Positions 54,849 through 62,365 of a DNA stretch of 64,000 nt are shown piece after piece. Under the pieces are notes generated by a model. The model did not search any database and was not told where the DNA came from. It saw only the letters and a program-made list of their open reading frames with translations. Origin of the DNA: Gammaproteobacteria bacterium (lineage in GTDB: Bacteria; Pseudomonadota; Gammaproteobacteria; JAJFKO01); assembly GCA_028284465.1 (NCBI GenBank), contig JANQRR010000040.1, positions 35,350 through 99,349 on the forward strand. Reading direction: 5' to 3'. The position numbers were made by a program, and so were the translations under genes. Position 1 is the first letter of the stretch. Each line of letters opens with the position of its first letter.

Positions 54849-56471
54849 ATGCAGCGCGAGTCAATGGAATTTGATGTCGTCATTGTTGGTGGTGGGCCTG
54901 CTGGGTTAGCAGCAGCCATCCGTTTCGGACAATTGAATCAACAACATAATACCAATTATACGATTTGTGTTGTGGAAAAAGGTTCAGAGATCGGCGCACA
55001 TATTCTTTCTGGTGCAGTGCTTGAGCCAAAGGCATTAAATGAACTTATTCCCGATTGGCAAACTCAAGGCGCACCACTTAACACACCCGTTAAAACCGAT
55101 CAATTCATGTTACTAACCCAAAAATCGGCGTGGCATTTACCAACTCCACCACAAATGAACAATCATGGCAATTATATTATTAGCTTAGGTAATGTATGTC
55201 GCTGGTTAGCCACACAAGCAGAAAATTTAGGGGTAGAAATTTATCCTGGGTTTGCGGCAAAAGATATTATCTTTGATGATAACAATCAAGTGTGTGGCAT
55301 TATCACGGGTGATATGGGTGTGGATAAACAAGGCCAACCTACTGCGAATTTTCAACCCGGCATGGAATTACGTGGCAAATATACTTTGTTCGCTGAAGGT
55401 TGTCGAGGTTCGCTCAGTGAACGTTTATGCGAAAAATTTAATTTGCGTGAGCATTGTGATCCGCAAACATATGGCATTGGCATAAAAGAATTATGGGAAG
55501 TTGATCCCAAAGTACATGAGCTCGGCAAAGTAACTCATACTGTTGGCTGGCCATTGGATAATAAAACTTATGGCGGTTCATTTATATATCATTTAGAAAA
55601 TCATCAAGTCGCCGTTGGTTTTGTGATCGGTTTGGATTATACCAATCCATATCTAAGCCCTTATGATGAATTTCAACGTTTTAAGTTACATCCTAAAATC
55701 AAACCATTATTTGAAAATGGTCGCCGCGTTAGTTATGGTGCGCGCGCTTTAAATGAAGGTGGTTATCAATCGATCCCGAAATTACATTTTCCGGGTGGGA
55801 TGCTGATTGGCTGCAGTGCTGGCTTTGTTAATGTGCCGAAAATTAAAGGTAATCATACGGCGATGAAATCGGGCATGGTGGCAGCGGAAAACGTTCACCA
55901 CGCGTTAACTAATAACGGCCCTGCTGATCTTGATCTGAATAAAGCCTTACAAGCTACTTGGGTATGGGATGAATTATATAAAGTTCGTAACATTCGCCCA
56001 GGATTTCATAAAGGATTGTGGTTAGGTTTAGGTTATGCTGCGATTGATACCTACTTATTGCGTGGTAGAGCTCCGTGGACGTTTGCTAATCATGCAGATC
56101 ATACCTGTTTACAACCTACAGCCAACGCAATCAAAATTAATTATCCAAAACCTGATGGCAAGATCACGTTTGATAAATTATCTTCGGTTTACATTTCTAA
56201 TACTAATCATGAAGAAAATCAACCGTGTCATTTAACTTTAAAAGATCCAGAGGTTCCGATTAAAATTAATTTAGCCACTTATGCCGCGCCCGAGCAACGT
56301 TATTGTCCAGCGAATGTTTATGAAATTGTTGATACCGATGGCAAACCACGTTTGCAAATTAATGCGAGTAATTGTGTGCATTGTAAAACATGCGATATAA
56401 AAGATCCGACGCAAAATATTGTTTGGGTGACGCCTGAAGGTGGTGGTGGCCCTAATTACCCTAATATGTAA
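54849..56471 (+). CDS. Electron transfer flavoprotein-ubiquinone oxidoreductase
   Basis: Membrane-associated flavo-iron-sulfur enzyme that passes electrons from ETF to ubiquinone. The FAD motif VVIVGGGPAGLAAAIRF is N-terminal, with IGAHILSGAVLEP following. The C-terminal ferredoxin-like part holds cysteines in INASNCVHCKTCDIKDP, and the protein ends with WVTPEGGGGPNYPNM, a hallmark of the family. GGAG lies 10 bases before the ATG at 54849; an ATG five codons later is an alternative. It completes the electron path from FadE. Confidence 0.96.
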   Translation: MQRESMEFDVVIVGGGPAGLAAAIRFGQLNQQHNTNYTICVVEKGSEIGAHILSGAVLEPKALNELIPDWQTQGAPLNTPVKTDQFMLLTQKSAWHLPTPPQMNNHGNYIISLGNVCRWLATQAENLGVEIYPGFAAKDIIFDDNNQVCGIITGDMGVDKQGQPTANFQPGMELRGKYTLFAEGCRGSLSERLCEKFNLREHCDPQTYGIGIKELWEVDPKVHELGKVTHTVGWPLDNKTYGGSFIYHLENHQVAVGFVIGLDYTNPYLSPYDEFQRFKLHPKIKPLFENGRRVSYGARALNEGGYQSIPKLHFPGGMLIGCSAGFVNVPKIKGNHTAMKSGMVAAENVHHALTNNGPADLDLNKALQATWVWDELYKVRNIRPGFHKGLWLGLGYAAIDTYLLRGRAPWTFANHADHTCLQPTANAIKINYPKPDGKITFDKLSSVYISNTNHEENQPCHLTLKDPEVPIKINLATYAAPEQRYCPANVYEIVDTDGKPRLQINASNCVHCKTCDIKDPTQNIVWVTPEGGGGPNYPNM

Positions 56472-56498
56472 CTATGTAGCTTAATGATAGATTAGTTT

Positions 56499-57749
56499 AT
56501 GCAATTATATAATACTTTTATTTTGATTTTCGCCATTGCTGTAGGCATTGCTTACATCAACTTTCGTTTTATTAAATTACAAACCACGATTGCGATCATG
56601 TCAGCTGCCTTGATCTTATCATTTGTTATTTTGGTATTAGGTAATTTAGGATTTAAAGAACTTGAACAACATGCCACACAAATGCTTAGTGCAATTGATT
56701 TTAATAAATTGCTGCTTGATGGCATGTTAAGTTTCTTGCTGTTTGCCGGTGCTTTAACCGTGGATTTAAATTATTTAAGCGAACGCAAATGGGAGATCGC
56801 AATTTTAGCAACATTAAGCACGATTGCTTCTGCCGCATTAATTGGGCTATCTGTCTATTATATATTTAACCTTTTCTTAGCCCATCATCTACCTCTAATT
56901 TACTGCTTGTTGTTTGGGGCTTTAATTTCGCCAACCGATCCGATCGCAGTGTTAGCCACGGTGAAAGAATTAAAGGCGCCACGTGAACTCGCTACCACGA
57001 TTGCCGGCGAATCATTATTTAATGACGGTGTCGGTATCGTTATTTTCTTAACATTGTATCGCATAGCGTTTACTACTGCGCATCCTACTTGGCATTCAGT
57101 TAGTTTATTATTCATTCAAGAAGCTTTTGGTGGCGCTCTTTATGGTATTGTTTTAGGTTATTTAGCTTATTGGCTCATCCGCCCTATCAATAATCATACA
57201 TTAGAAATTTTAATTACTTTAGTGATTGTTACAGGTGGTTATGCATTAGCGTTAATGCTTGACATCTCAGGCCCCATCGCGATGGTGGTTGCTGGTATTT
57301 TTATTGGTAATCATGGCCGTAGGCTGTTTATGTCGAAAGATACTTGCCAGCGTTTAGATACGTTTTGGGAGCTTATCGATGAAATTCTTAATGTCGTATT
57401 GTTTTTGTTGATCGGCTTAGAATTATTAGTGATCAAGTTGTCGTATACACACATGTTAATTGGTTTGGCAGCGATCCCATTAGTATTATTAGTACGGTTT
57501 ATCACTGTGAGCATTCCTATCAATTGTTTTAAAATTTTTCGTAATTATATTCCTTATTTTATTATGATTTTAACCTGGGGTGGCTTGCGTGGTGGTTTAG
57601 CGGTGGCGATGGCATTAGCTATTCCACCGAGTCATTCGCGTGATATTATTTTAGCGATGACTTATGGCGTTGTAGTTTTTTCGATTGTTATTCAAGGCAC
57701 CACAGCAAAATCATTAGTACGACGTAGTAATGCAAAACGTATTATTTAA
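56499..57749 (+). CDS. Na+/H+ antiporter, CPA1 (NhaP-type)
   Basis: A 416-aa cation/proton antiporter with about twelve membrane segments. The ion-binding DP pair lies in ISPTDPIAVLATVKELKAP, and the ND motif in AGESLFNDGVGIVIF. The WGGLRGGLAVAMAL motif near the end is also conserved. These fit the CPA1/NhaP family. The long cytosolic C-terminal tail of many relatives is missing. The last 8 bp overlap the convergent phosphorylase gene. Confidence 0.9.
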   Translation: MQLYNTFILIFAIAVGIAYINFRFIKLQTTIAIMSAALILSFVILVLGNLGFKELEQHATQMLSAIDFNKLLLDGMLSFLLFAGALTVDLNYLSERKWEIAILATLSTIASAALIGLSVYYIFNLFLAHHLPLIYCLLFGALISPTDPIAVLATVKELKAPRELATTIAGESLFNDGVGIVIFLTLYRIAFTTAHPTWHSVSLLFIQEAFGGALYGIVLGYLAYWLIRPINNHTLEILITLVIVTGGYALALMLDISGPIAMVVAGIFIGNHGRRLFMSKDTCQRLDTFWELIDEILNVVLFLLIGLELLVIKLSYTHMLIGLAAIPLVLLVRFITVSIPINCFKIFRNYIPYFIMILTWGGLRGGLAVAMALAIPPSHSRDIILAMTYGVVVFSIVIQGTTAKSLVRRSNAKRII

Positions 57750-58527
57750 ATATATAATTATAATTTTGAAATGCCGGTGGCGTGGCGTTTTCTAAAAACC
57801 AACTCACTATATCATCCATTATTGCTTGGGATGTTACTAACGATTGTTGGATCTTTGTAGATGATACATCTTGCTGGCGTAACGGGGTTGAATATTTGTG
57901 TCCAACAGCTAAACCGGCGACAGGAATTTGTAATTCATTTGCCAATATCACTTCGGGAGCTAACGTCATTGAATTAACATCAGCACCGCTATGATACCAA
58001 AAATTATTTTCAGCAGCAGTCTTAGTCCGTGGTCCTGGAACATAAGCAAATACACAATCTGCTGGCGGCGACATTGCTTGTTGTTCACAATATTGGCGTA
58101 GTTGTTGCGACAATGCGGCTGAAAATACACTTTCATTGATCACCAAATGCCCTTGAGCAGGGCTTGGCTCTATAAACATAGTGCACATACTGCCATCGGG
58201 TAAACGGTTATCTGGCATTAATAGATCAGTAAGAACTAGCGGCGCGTTTAAAGGTAATTCTGGATTTAATACGCCTACTGAACTCGTTACTAAAAGCGCC
58301 TGACATTGTAATTGTGATAATGCAGCAATGTGCGCTTGGTATGGAATTTGATTGGATAAATAGTAATGAGGAATACGGTTGCGAAAGATCACATAAGCAT
58401 CATGTTTGCAGGGATAACGATAGACTTCAACTTCACCAAACGGTGTTGCTACTGTACGCAATTCAAGCTGCTGTTGTTTCACTTGAGCTTGTTGATAATT
58501 GCTACCTAGAATTACGGCGATCGACAT
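57742..58527 (-). CDS. Purine nucleoside phosphorylase family protein
   Basis: A 261-aa protein of the trimeric PNP/MTAP family, which splits purine nucleosides with phosphate. MSIAVILGSN marks the phosphate-binding start. NRIPHYYLSNQIPYQAHI, VTSSVGVLNPEL and VPGPRTKTAAENNFW follow in the family's order, with GADVNSMTLAPEVILANE near the nucleoside site. The exact substrate (inosine/guanosine, xanthosine or methylthioadenosine) is uncertain. The ATG has AGGAATGGAG-type sequence upstream. Confidence 0.82.
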   Translation of the reverse strand: MSIAVILGSNYQQAQVKQQQLELRTVATPFGEVEVYRYPCKHDAYVIFRNRIPHYYLSNQIPYQAHIAALSQLQCQALLVTSSVGVLNPELPLNAPLVLTDLLMPDNRLPDGSMCTMFIEPSPAQGHLVINESVFSAALSQQLRQYCEQQAMSPPADCVFAYVPGPRTKTAAENNFWYHSGADVNSMTLAPEVILANELQIPVAGLAVGHKYSTPLRQQDVSSTKIQQSLVTSQAIMDDIVSWFLENATPPAFQNYNYIFK

Positions 58528-58600
58528 TACTCCATTCCTTGTTTTTTTCCATTGAATTTTAGATTATAACCAGGTATCTTGCTTATGTCATTGATGAAAT

Positions 58601-60001
58601 ATGGACGTTGCTGGCATGAATGCAGACAAACAGTATCTTGCAACCATTGACATTGGCACGAGTTTTCTTAAAGCAGGCATTTATGATAAGGATGGTAACA
58701 TTCACGGTCAAATTCGCCATGCGTTAAAACCTTTGTCTTTTAATCATCATCAAGTTGAACAAGATCATTTAAATCTGCTTGCCGCATTACAAACTGTGAT
58801 CACTGCTTTAACCACGATTATCCCAAGTGAAGATTGGGCTGCATTATCACTAGTGAGTCAGCGTGATACCCTAATGTTATTAGACCATGACAAGCCTTTA
58901 ACTCCGCTTATTTCTTGGCTAGACCGTCGCGGCATTGAAATAGGTGGAGATCGTTGGGATTGGTTTAATGCTTACAGTCAAGTTGTTAAACACACTACAA
59001 AAATCCGCTCAATTATGAGTTTAATAACAGAAAAACTAACGGGCACTGCTTACGACACTATTCATACTGCACCACCAGAATGGGATCTCAATAAGCATCC
59101 TGAACAACATAGCTACGACGGGCCTAAAATTGTTAAAGCAGGCACACTTATTCCTTGTGAATATAAAGAACATGAATTCACTGATCTTATTCCTGCTGAA
59201 TTACCACTAATAATATGTGGTGGTGATAAAAATTGTGAATTCTTAGGTAACGGTTGTGCTAAACCTAACATTGGCGTATTAAGTTTAGGCACCGCATTGA
59301 GTTTAGGCACTATCTACCCAGGCACAGTTGTGAGTTCATCGCCAGGAACTTTTATCACTCCAATTGTTATTGATGATTATTGTCAAGTTGAAATTGGTAT
59401 TCGTAATGCTGGCAAAATTTGGCAATGGTTTGCAAAAAATTTCAATGTTACTAATTTAAATCCATTAAAAATCAAGTTGCCTGAAGTAGATTCTAAATTA
59501 TTCTTTCAGCCCTATATAAGCGGTAGTTTGTATGATCTAACTAATCAAGCTTGTATCACTGGCATGAGTTACGACACCAATATTAATGAAATTGTTGCAG
59601 CCACATTGGAAGGAATTATTTGTGAATTGCTGCGCGGCAAACAAAGTTTTGATGAATTAGGTATAGTCTTAGATCATATTCTTGTTGGTCGTGGCCCTCA
59701 TGAAGAACCTTACATCACCCTATTGCAATGGCTCGCAGATGCATTTCAATGTGATGTTGGGATCTCAAATGAACCTACTCCTGGATTGGCTGGAACTGCA
59801 GCGATTGCTGCTAAATCATTGGGATGGTATCCACAATGGGCACAAGCCGTTGCCGCTTATGCACCTAAAGTTAATGAATGGCTCACCCATGATCCTGCTA
59901 AACATGCACATTGGCAACAACGCTTACAACAATTTATGCAACAAATTCCACAGCAGCATAGTGATGCCAATACAGTAATTAATAAAGAAATTTACTGTTA
60001 A
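58601..60001 (+). CDS. FGGY-family carbohydrate kinase
   Basis: A 466-aa sugar kinase. The ATP/phosphate motif TIDIGTSFLKAGIYD is N-terminal, with WLDRRG in the sugar-binding region and LSLGTALSLGTIYPGT in the second domain. GLAGTAAIAAKSLGWYP lies near the C-terminus. This fits the xylulokinase/gluconokinase class, but the sugar is not predictable. The ATG at 58616 is an alternative to 58601, and neither has a strong ribosome site. The phosphorylase next door might supply ribose 1-phosphate, but a link is unproven. Confidence 0.85.
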   Translation: MDVAGMNADKQYLATIDIGTSFLKAGIYDKDGNIHGQIRHALKPLSFNHHQVEQDHLNLLAALQTVITALTTIIPSEDWAALSLVSQRDTLMLLDHDKPLTPLISWLDRRGIEIGGDRWDWFNAYSQVVKHTTKIRSIMSLITEKLTGTAYDTIHTAPPEWDLNKHPEQHSYDGPKIVKAGTLIPCEYKEHEFTDLIPAELPLIICGGDKNCEFLGNGCAKPNIGVLSLGTALSLGTIYPGTVVSSSPGTFITPIVIDDYCQVEIGIRNAGKIWQWFAKNFNVTNLNPLKIKLPEVDSKLFFQPYISGSLYDLTNQACITGMSYDTNINEIVAATLEGIICELLRGKQSFDELGIVLDHILVGRGPHEEPYITLLQWLADAFQCDVGISNEPTPGLAGTAAIAAKSLGWYPQWAQAVAAYAPKVNEWLTHDPAKHAHWQQRLQQFMQQIPQQHSDANTVINKEIYC

Positions 60002-60049
60002 TACTAATGTGCTACCCCCAGTGACTTTAAATTATATTTCTGTTTGTGG

Positions 60050-60055
60050 TATAAT
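60050..60055 (+). promoter_or_regulatory. -10 box of the CaaX-protein gene
   Basis: A perfect TATAAT preceded by TGTGG lies about 45 bp before the ATG at 60101. The -35 is weak. Confidence 0.45.
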
Positions 60056-60100
60056 TTAGCCAATTCACACTGAAATTTTAATTATTAAAAGAGATTAAAT

Positions 60101-61765
60101 ATGGGTTTTTATATTGGGAACTTTCAATTTATAGAATACAATGGCCCTGCAATGTATCAGGCTTTTCAAAAATTACCCCGAATATCATTACCACATTTCA
60201 GGCAAGAAAATTTTACATTCGATCGCTCGACGTACTGTAATGAAAATGAAGCTGTACGCTTGTCAATTCCAACATTGACTAGAAAACGCCATAATAATCG
60301 ACATAGAAGAAGAGGAAAGCAACGTGAAACTAAGCATCATCGACATCCGCAAAAGCAAAATTTTATAGATACAAGTGCATTAGCACAATGTATTTGTGTC
60401 TATTGCTGGACAGAAACTGGTGATCGGTTATTCATGCATGTCAATATTGGTACTATTTTAAATTGGGAGAATTTATTTAAAACATTCAAGAATAGAAAAA
60501 ATATTAAGATCAAATTATTTGGTGGACTTGGAGGCAATAATAGCGAAGTATCGAGAAAAATTTTACAACGAATTATGCAGTCATTAATTAACTATTGTGC
60601 TAAATATAAAAATAGTAACATTACTATAGAAAGCCAGTTATGTATGGATCGCTGCCAGATCACTGCTAATGACATAAAACAATTCATTGCCACCTATTTT
60701 TATTTTAAACTTCATTTTGCAAGTATCGACTATGATTTACCATTTAATACTGAAATCAATTTCGATGAACCATTTCCAGATAAAGAAGTTGAAATCCCTC
60801 AATATTTAAATATGGATATTGAAACTATACTAACAAAAATTACAGCACGGTTGGAAAACTTCCCAAATATATTCTCTAGAAAAAACGAACCGCTTGCAAA
60901 AACTTTACTAAATGATCTGGCTGAGATTTTGTTTACAAAAAATACATATGAAGTATATAGCAGCCATGATAGAAATAACAGTTCAGGTGGTTCTTATTTA
61001 AATTGTTGTGCAATTAACATATCAACTGGTTCATTATTTATAGTTCATTCACTGCAAAGACGTGCCGATCCATTAAGCACTGCTTATCTTCTTGATCAAA
61101 TTAATGTGAATAAAGGAGAACGTGAAGCATTCATCCACGATTATAGTGATACACGCATGACTGTACGTCGTTTTTCTGATAGATTCCTCTGGGCTTGTGA
61201 GCTACATGCAAGCAAATGGCAATCATTAAGTGAATCTCTAAATAAAGTAACTAATCAAGAAAAACCGTTAACCTTTCAACAAAAAAATACTCATTTAGTA
61301 GATATGATAATTATTTTAAATGATTTTGGGATTGATATAGCCTCTGCCTCTCCAGACAACTGTGGACATTTATTAATGAAGCTAGTTAAAGTATTACAAT
61401 ATTACTCTAAGAACGAAAAAATGTTTCTTAATATGCAAGGTAAAAGACCTAATATGGCAGAGCTATCAACTAAATTCAAATCATTTCCACAGCCACTTAG
61501 AACACTGTTGAATTCTCAAAATATGCTAGCCATGATGCCAAAGCCAGCACCAGCAGCTTCAACTTCAAAGTTAAGACGTCGCAAGAGCAAGAGTAAGAGT
61601 AATACAAAAAAAACATATGCGGGCTTACGCTCTGGGTTTTTTAACGACGCGCCTAAAAAGAAGCTCTTACGTGATGCGATAGAAGAACTGGATCAAGAAT
61701 ACTACGATAATCAAGCTATTCATAAAAGCCGAGACTGTTGCCCATGTTCGTGTGCATTATTTTAA
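60101..61765 (+). CDS. Putative effector with CaaX box and CheD-like Thr-Cys-His pattern
   Basis: A 554-aa orphan without signal peptide. It ends SRDCCPCSCALF: C551-A-L-F554 is a CaaX prenylation box, with C546, C547 and C549 just upstream as possible palmitoylation sites. Basic clusters lie at about 60-86 (RHRRRGKQRETKHHR) and 489-504 (RRRKSKSKSNTKK). T91, C97 and H113 in DTSALAQCICVYC ... LFMHVNIG have nearly the spacing of the catalytic Thr, Cys and His of CheD-type glutamine deamidases. A following KLFGG (G141) also resembles CheD's K-x-x-GG strand. An acidic EELDQE lies near the C-terminus, as in many Dot/Icm substrates. Function as a membrane-targeted deamidase is a hypothesis. Confidence 0.75.
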   Translation: MGFYIGNFQFIEYNGPAMYQAFQKLPRISLPHFRQENFTFDRSTYCNENEAVRLSIPTLTRKRHNNRHRRRGKQRETKHHRHPQKQNFIDTSALAQCICVYCWTETGDRLFMHVNIGTILNWENLFKTFKNRKNIKIKLFGGLGGNNSEVSRKILQRIMQSLINYCAKYKNSNITIESQLCMDRCQITANDIKQFIATYFYFKLHFASIDYDLPFNTEINFDEPFPDKEVEIPQYLNMDIETILTKITARLENFPNIFSRKNEPLAKTLLNDLAEILFTKNTYEVYSSHDRNNSSGGSYLNCCAINISTGSLFIVHSLQRRADPLSTAYLLDQINVNKGEREAFIHDYSDTRMTVRRFSDRFLWACELHASKWQSLSESLNKVTNQEKPLTFQQKNTHLVDMIIILNDFGIDIASASPDNCGHLLMKLVKVLQYYSKNEKMFLNMQGKRPNMAELSTKFKSFPQPLRTLLNSQNMLAMMPKPAPAASTSKLRRRKSKSKSNTKKTYAGLRSGFFNDAPKKKLLRDAIEELDQEYYDNQAIHKSRDCCPCSCALF

Positions 61766-61776
61766 ATTGCTAAATG

Positions 61777-62043
61777 CTACCGCATCACCTTTACATACCG
61801 TGAAAGTAATATTTTAATTAATGTTTGATAAGGAACATCTTCTTTATTCGCTAAGACCTTTAGTTCATTCAATAAGTTTTCAGGTAAGCGCAAAGAAATA
61901 GTTTTAGTTGATGGTTTTAAGTTAGGAAACTGGGCGCGCTTGGCTTTGGACCAGTCAATGTAATCAACTGAATCATGTTCTTGCCAAAATTTCTTTTCAG
62001 CTGATTCACTTTTGAATTTTGGTATTTTCTTAAGCTTGCTCAT
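61777..62043 (-). CDS. brnA: BrnA-type antitoxin
   Basis: An 88-aa ribbon-helix-helix protein. An N-terminal acidic/aromatic part (EKKFWQEHDSVDYIDWSKA) is followed by the DNA-binding part TKTISLRLPENLLNELKVLA, as in BrnA/CopG antitoxins. It neutralises BrnT and represses the operon. It overlaps the end of brnT by 14 bp, the normal toxin-first order. Confidence 0.9.
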   Translation of the reverse strand: MSKLKKIPKFKSESAEKKFWQEHDSVDYIDWSKAKRAQFPNLKPSTKTISLRLPENLLNELKVLANKEDVPYQTLIKILLSRYVKVMR

Positions 62044-62326
62044 AAATCTTACGCTCTTTTTTACTCATATCACGTGCAGAAACTACTCTGATCAGTTGAT
62101 TTCTGACAGTAAACGCAATAAATAGCAATCGCTCTTTATTGGTTTGTCCTAATACATACATTCTTACTTCTGAATGAGAATGCTTACTATCTTCATATAA
62201 CAAAAGTGGCGAATTAAAAAAAACTTGTTCACATTCTAATTTTGTAACCTTATGTTTTTCCCAATTCTTATTGCTATTACCAGCATCCCAATCAAAGCCA
62301 ATGCATGCTTTTATTATATCATCCAT
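62030..62326 (-). CDS. brnT: BrnT-type ribonuclease toxin
   Basis: A 98-aa RelE-like ribonuclease of the BrnT family. GFDWDAGNSNKNWEKHKV at the N-terminus (the usual F-W-D-x3-x2-N-x3-H) and IRVVSARDMSKKERKIYE at the C-terminus are diagnostic, with the catalytic basic and aromatic residues in place. The ATG at 62324-62326 has no Shine-Dalgarno site; the promoter is so close that the transcript probably begins at or next to the start codon. Confidence 0.92.
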   Translation of the reverse strand: MDDIIKACIGFDWDAGNSNKNWEKHKVTKLECEQVFFNSPLLLYEDSKHSHSEVRMYVLGQTNKERLLFIAFTVRNQLIRVVSARDMSKKERKIYEQA

Positions 62327-62333
62327 AGTTTAA

Positions 62334-62362
62334 ATTGTATATTACAAACATATACATGTCAA
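62334..62362 (-). promoter_or_regulatory. brnTA promoter with operator-like inverted repeat
   Basis: On the minus strand TTGACA (complement of 62357-62362), a 17-bp spacer and TACAAT (complement of 62334-62339) lie so close to the ATG that the message should be leaderless. ACAT-ATAC-ATGT (62348-62359) in the spacer is a plausible BrnA binding site. Confidence 0.65.
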
Positions 62363-62365
62363 ATA

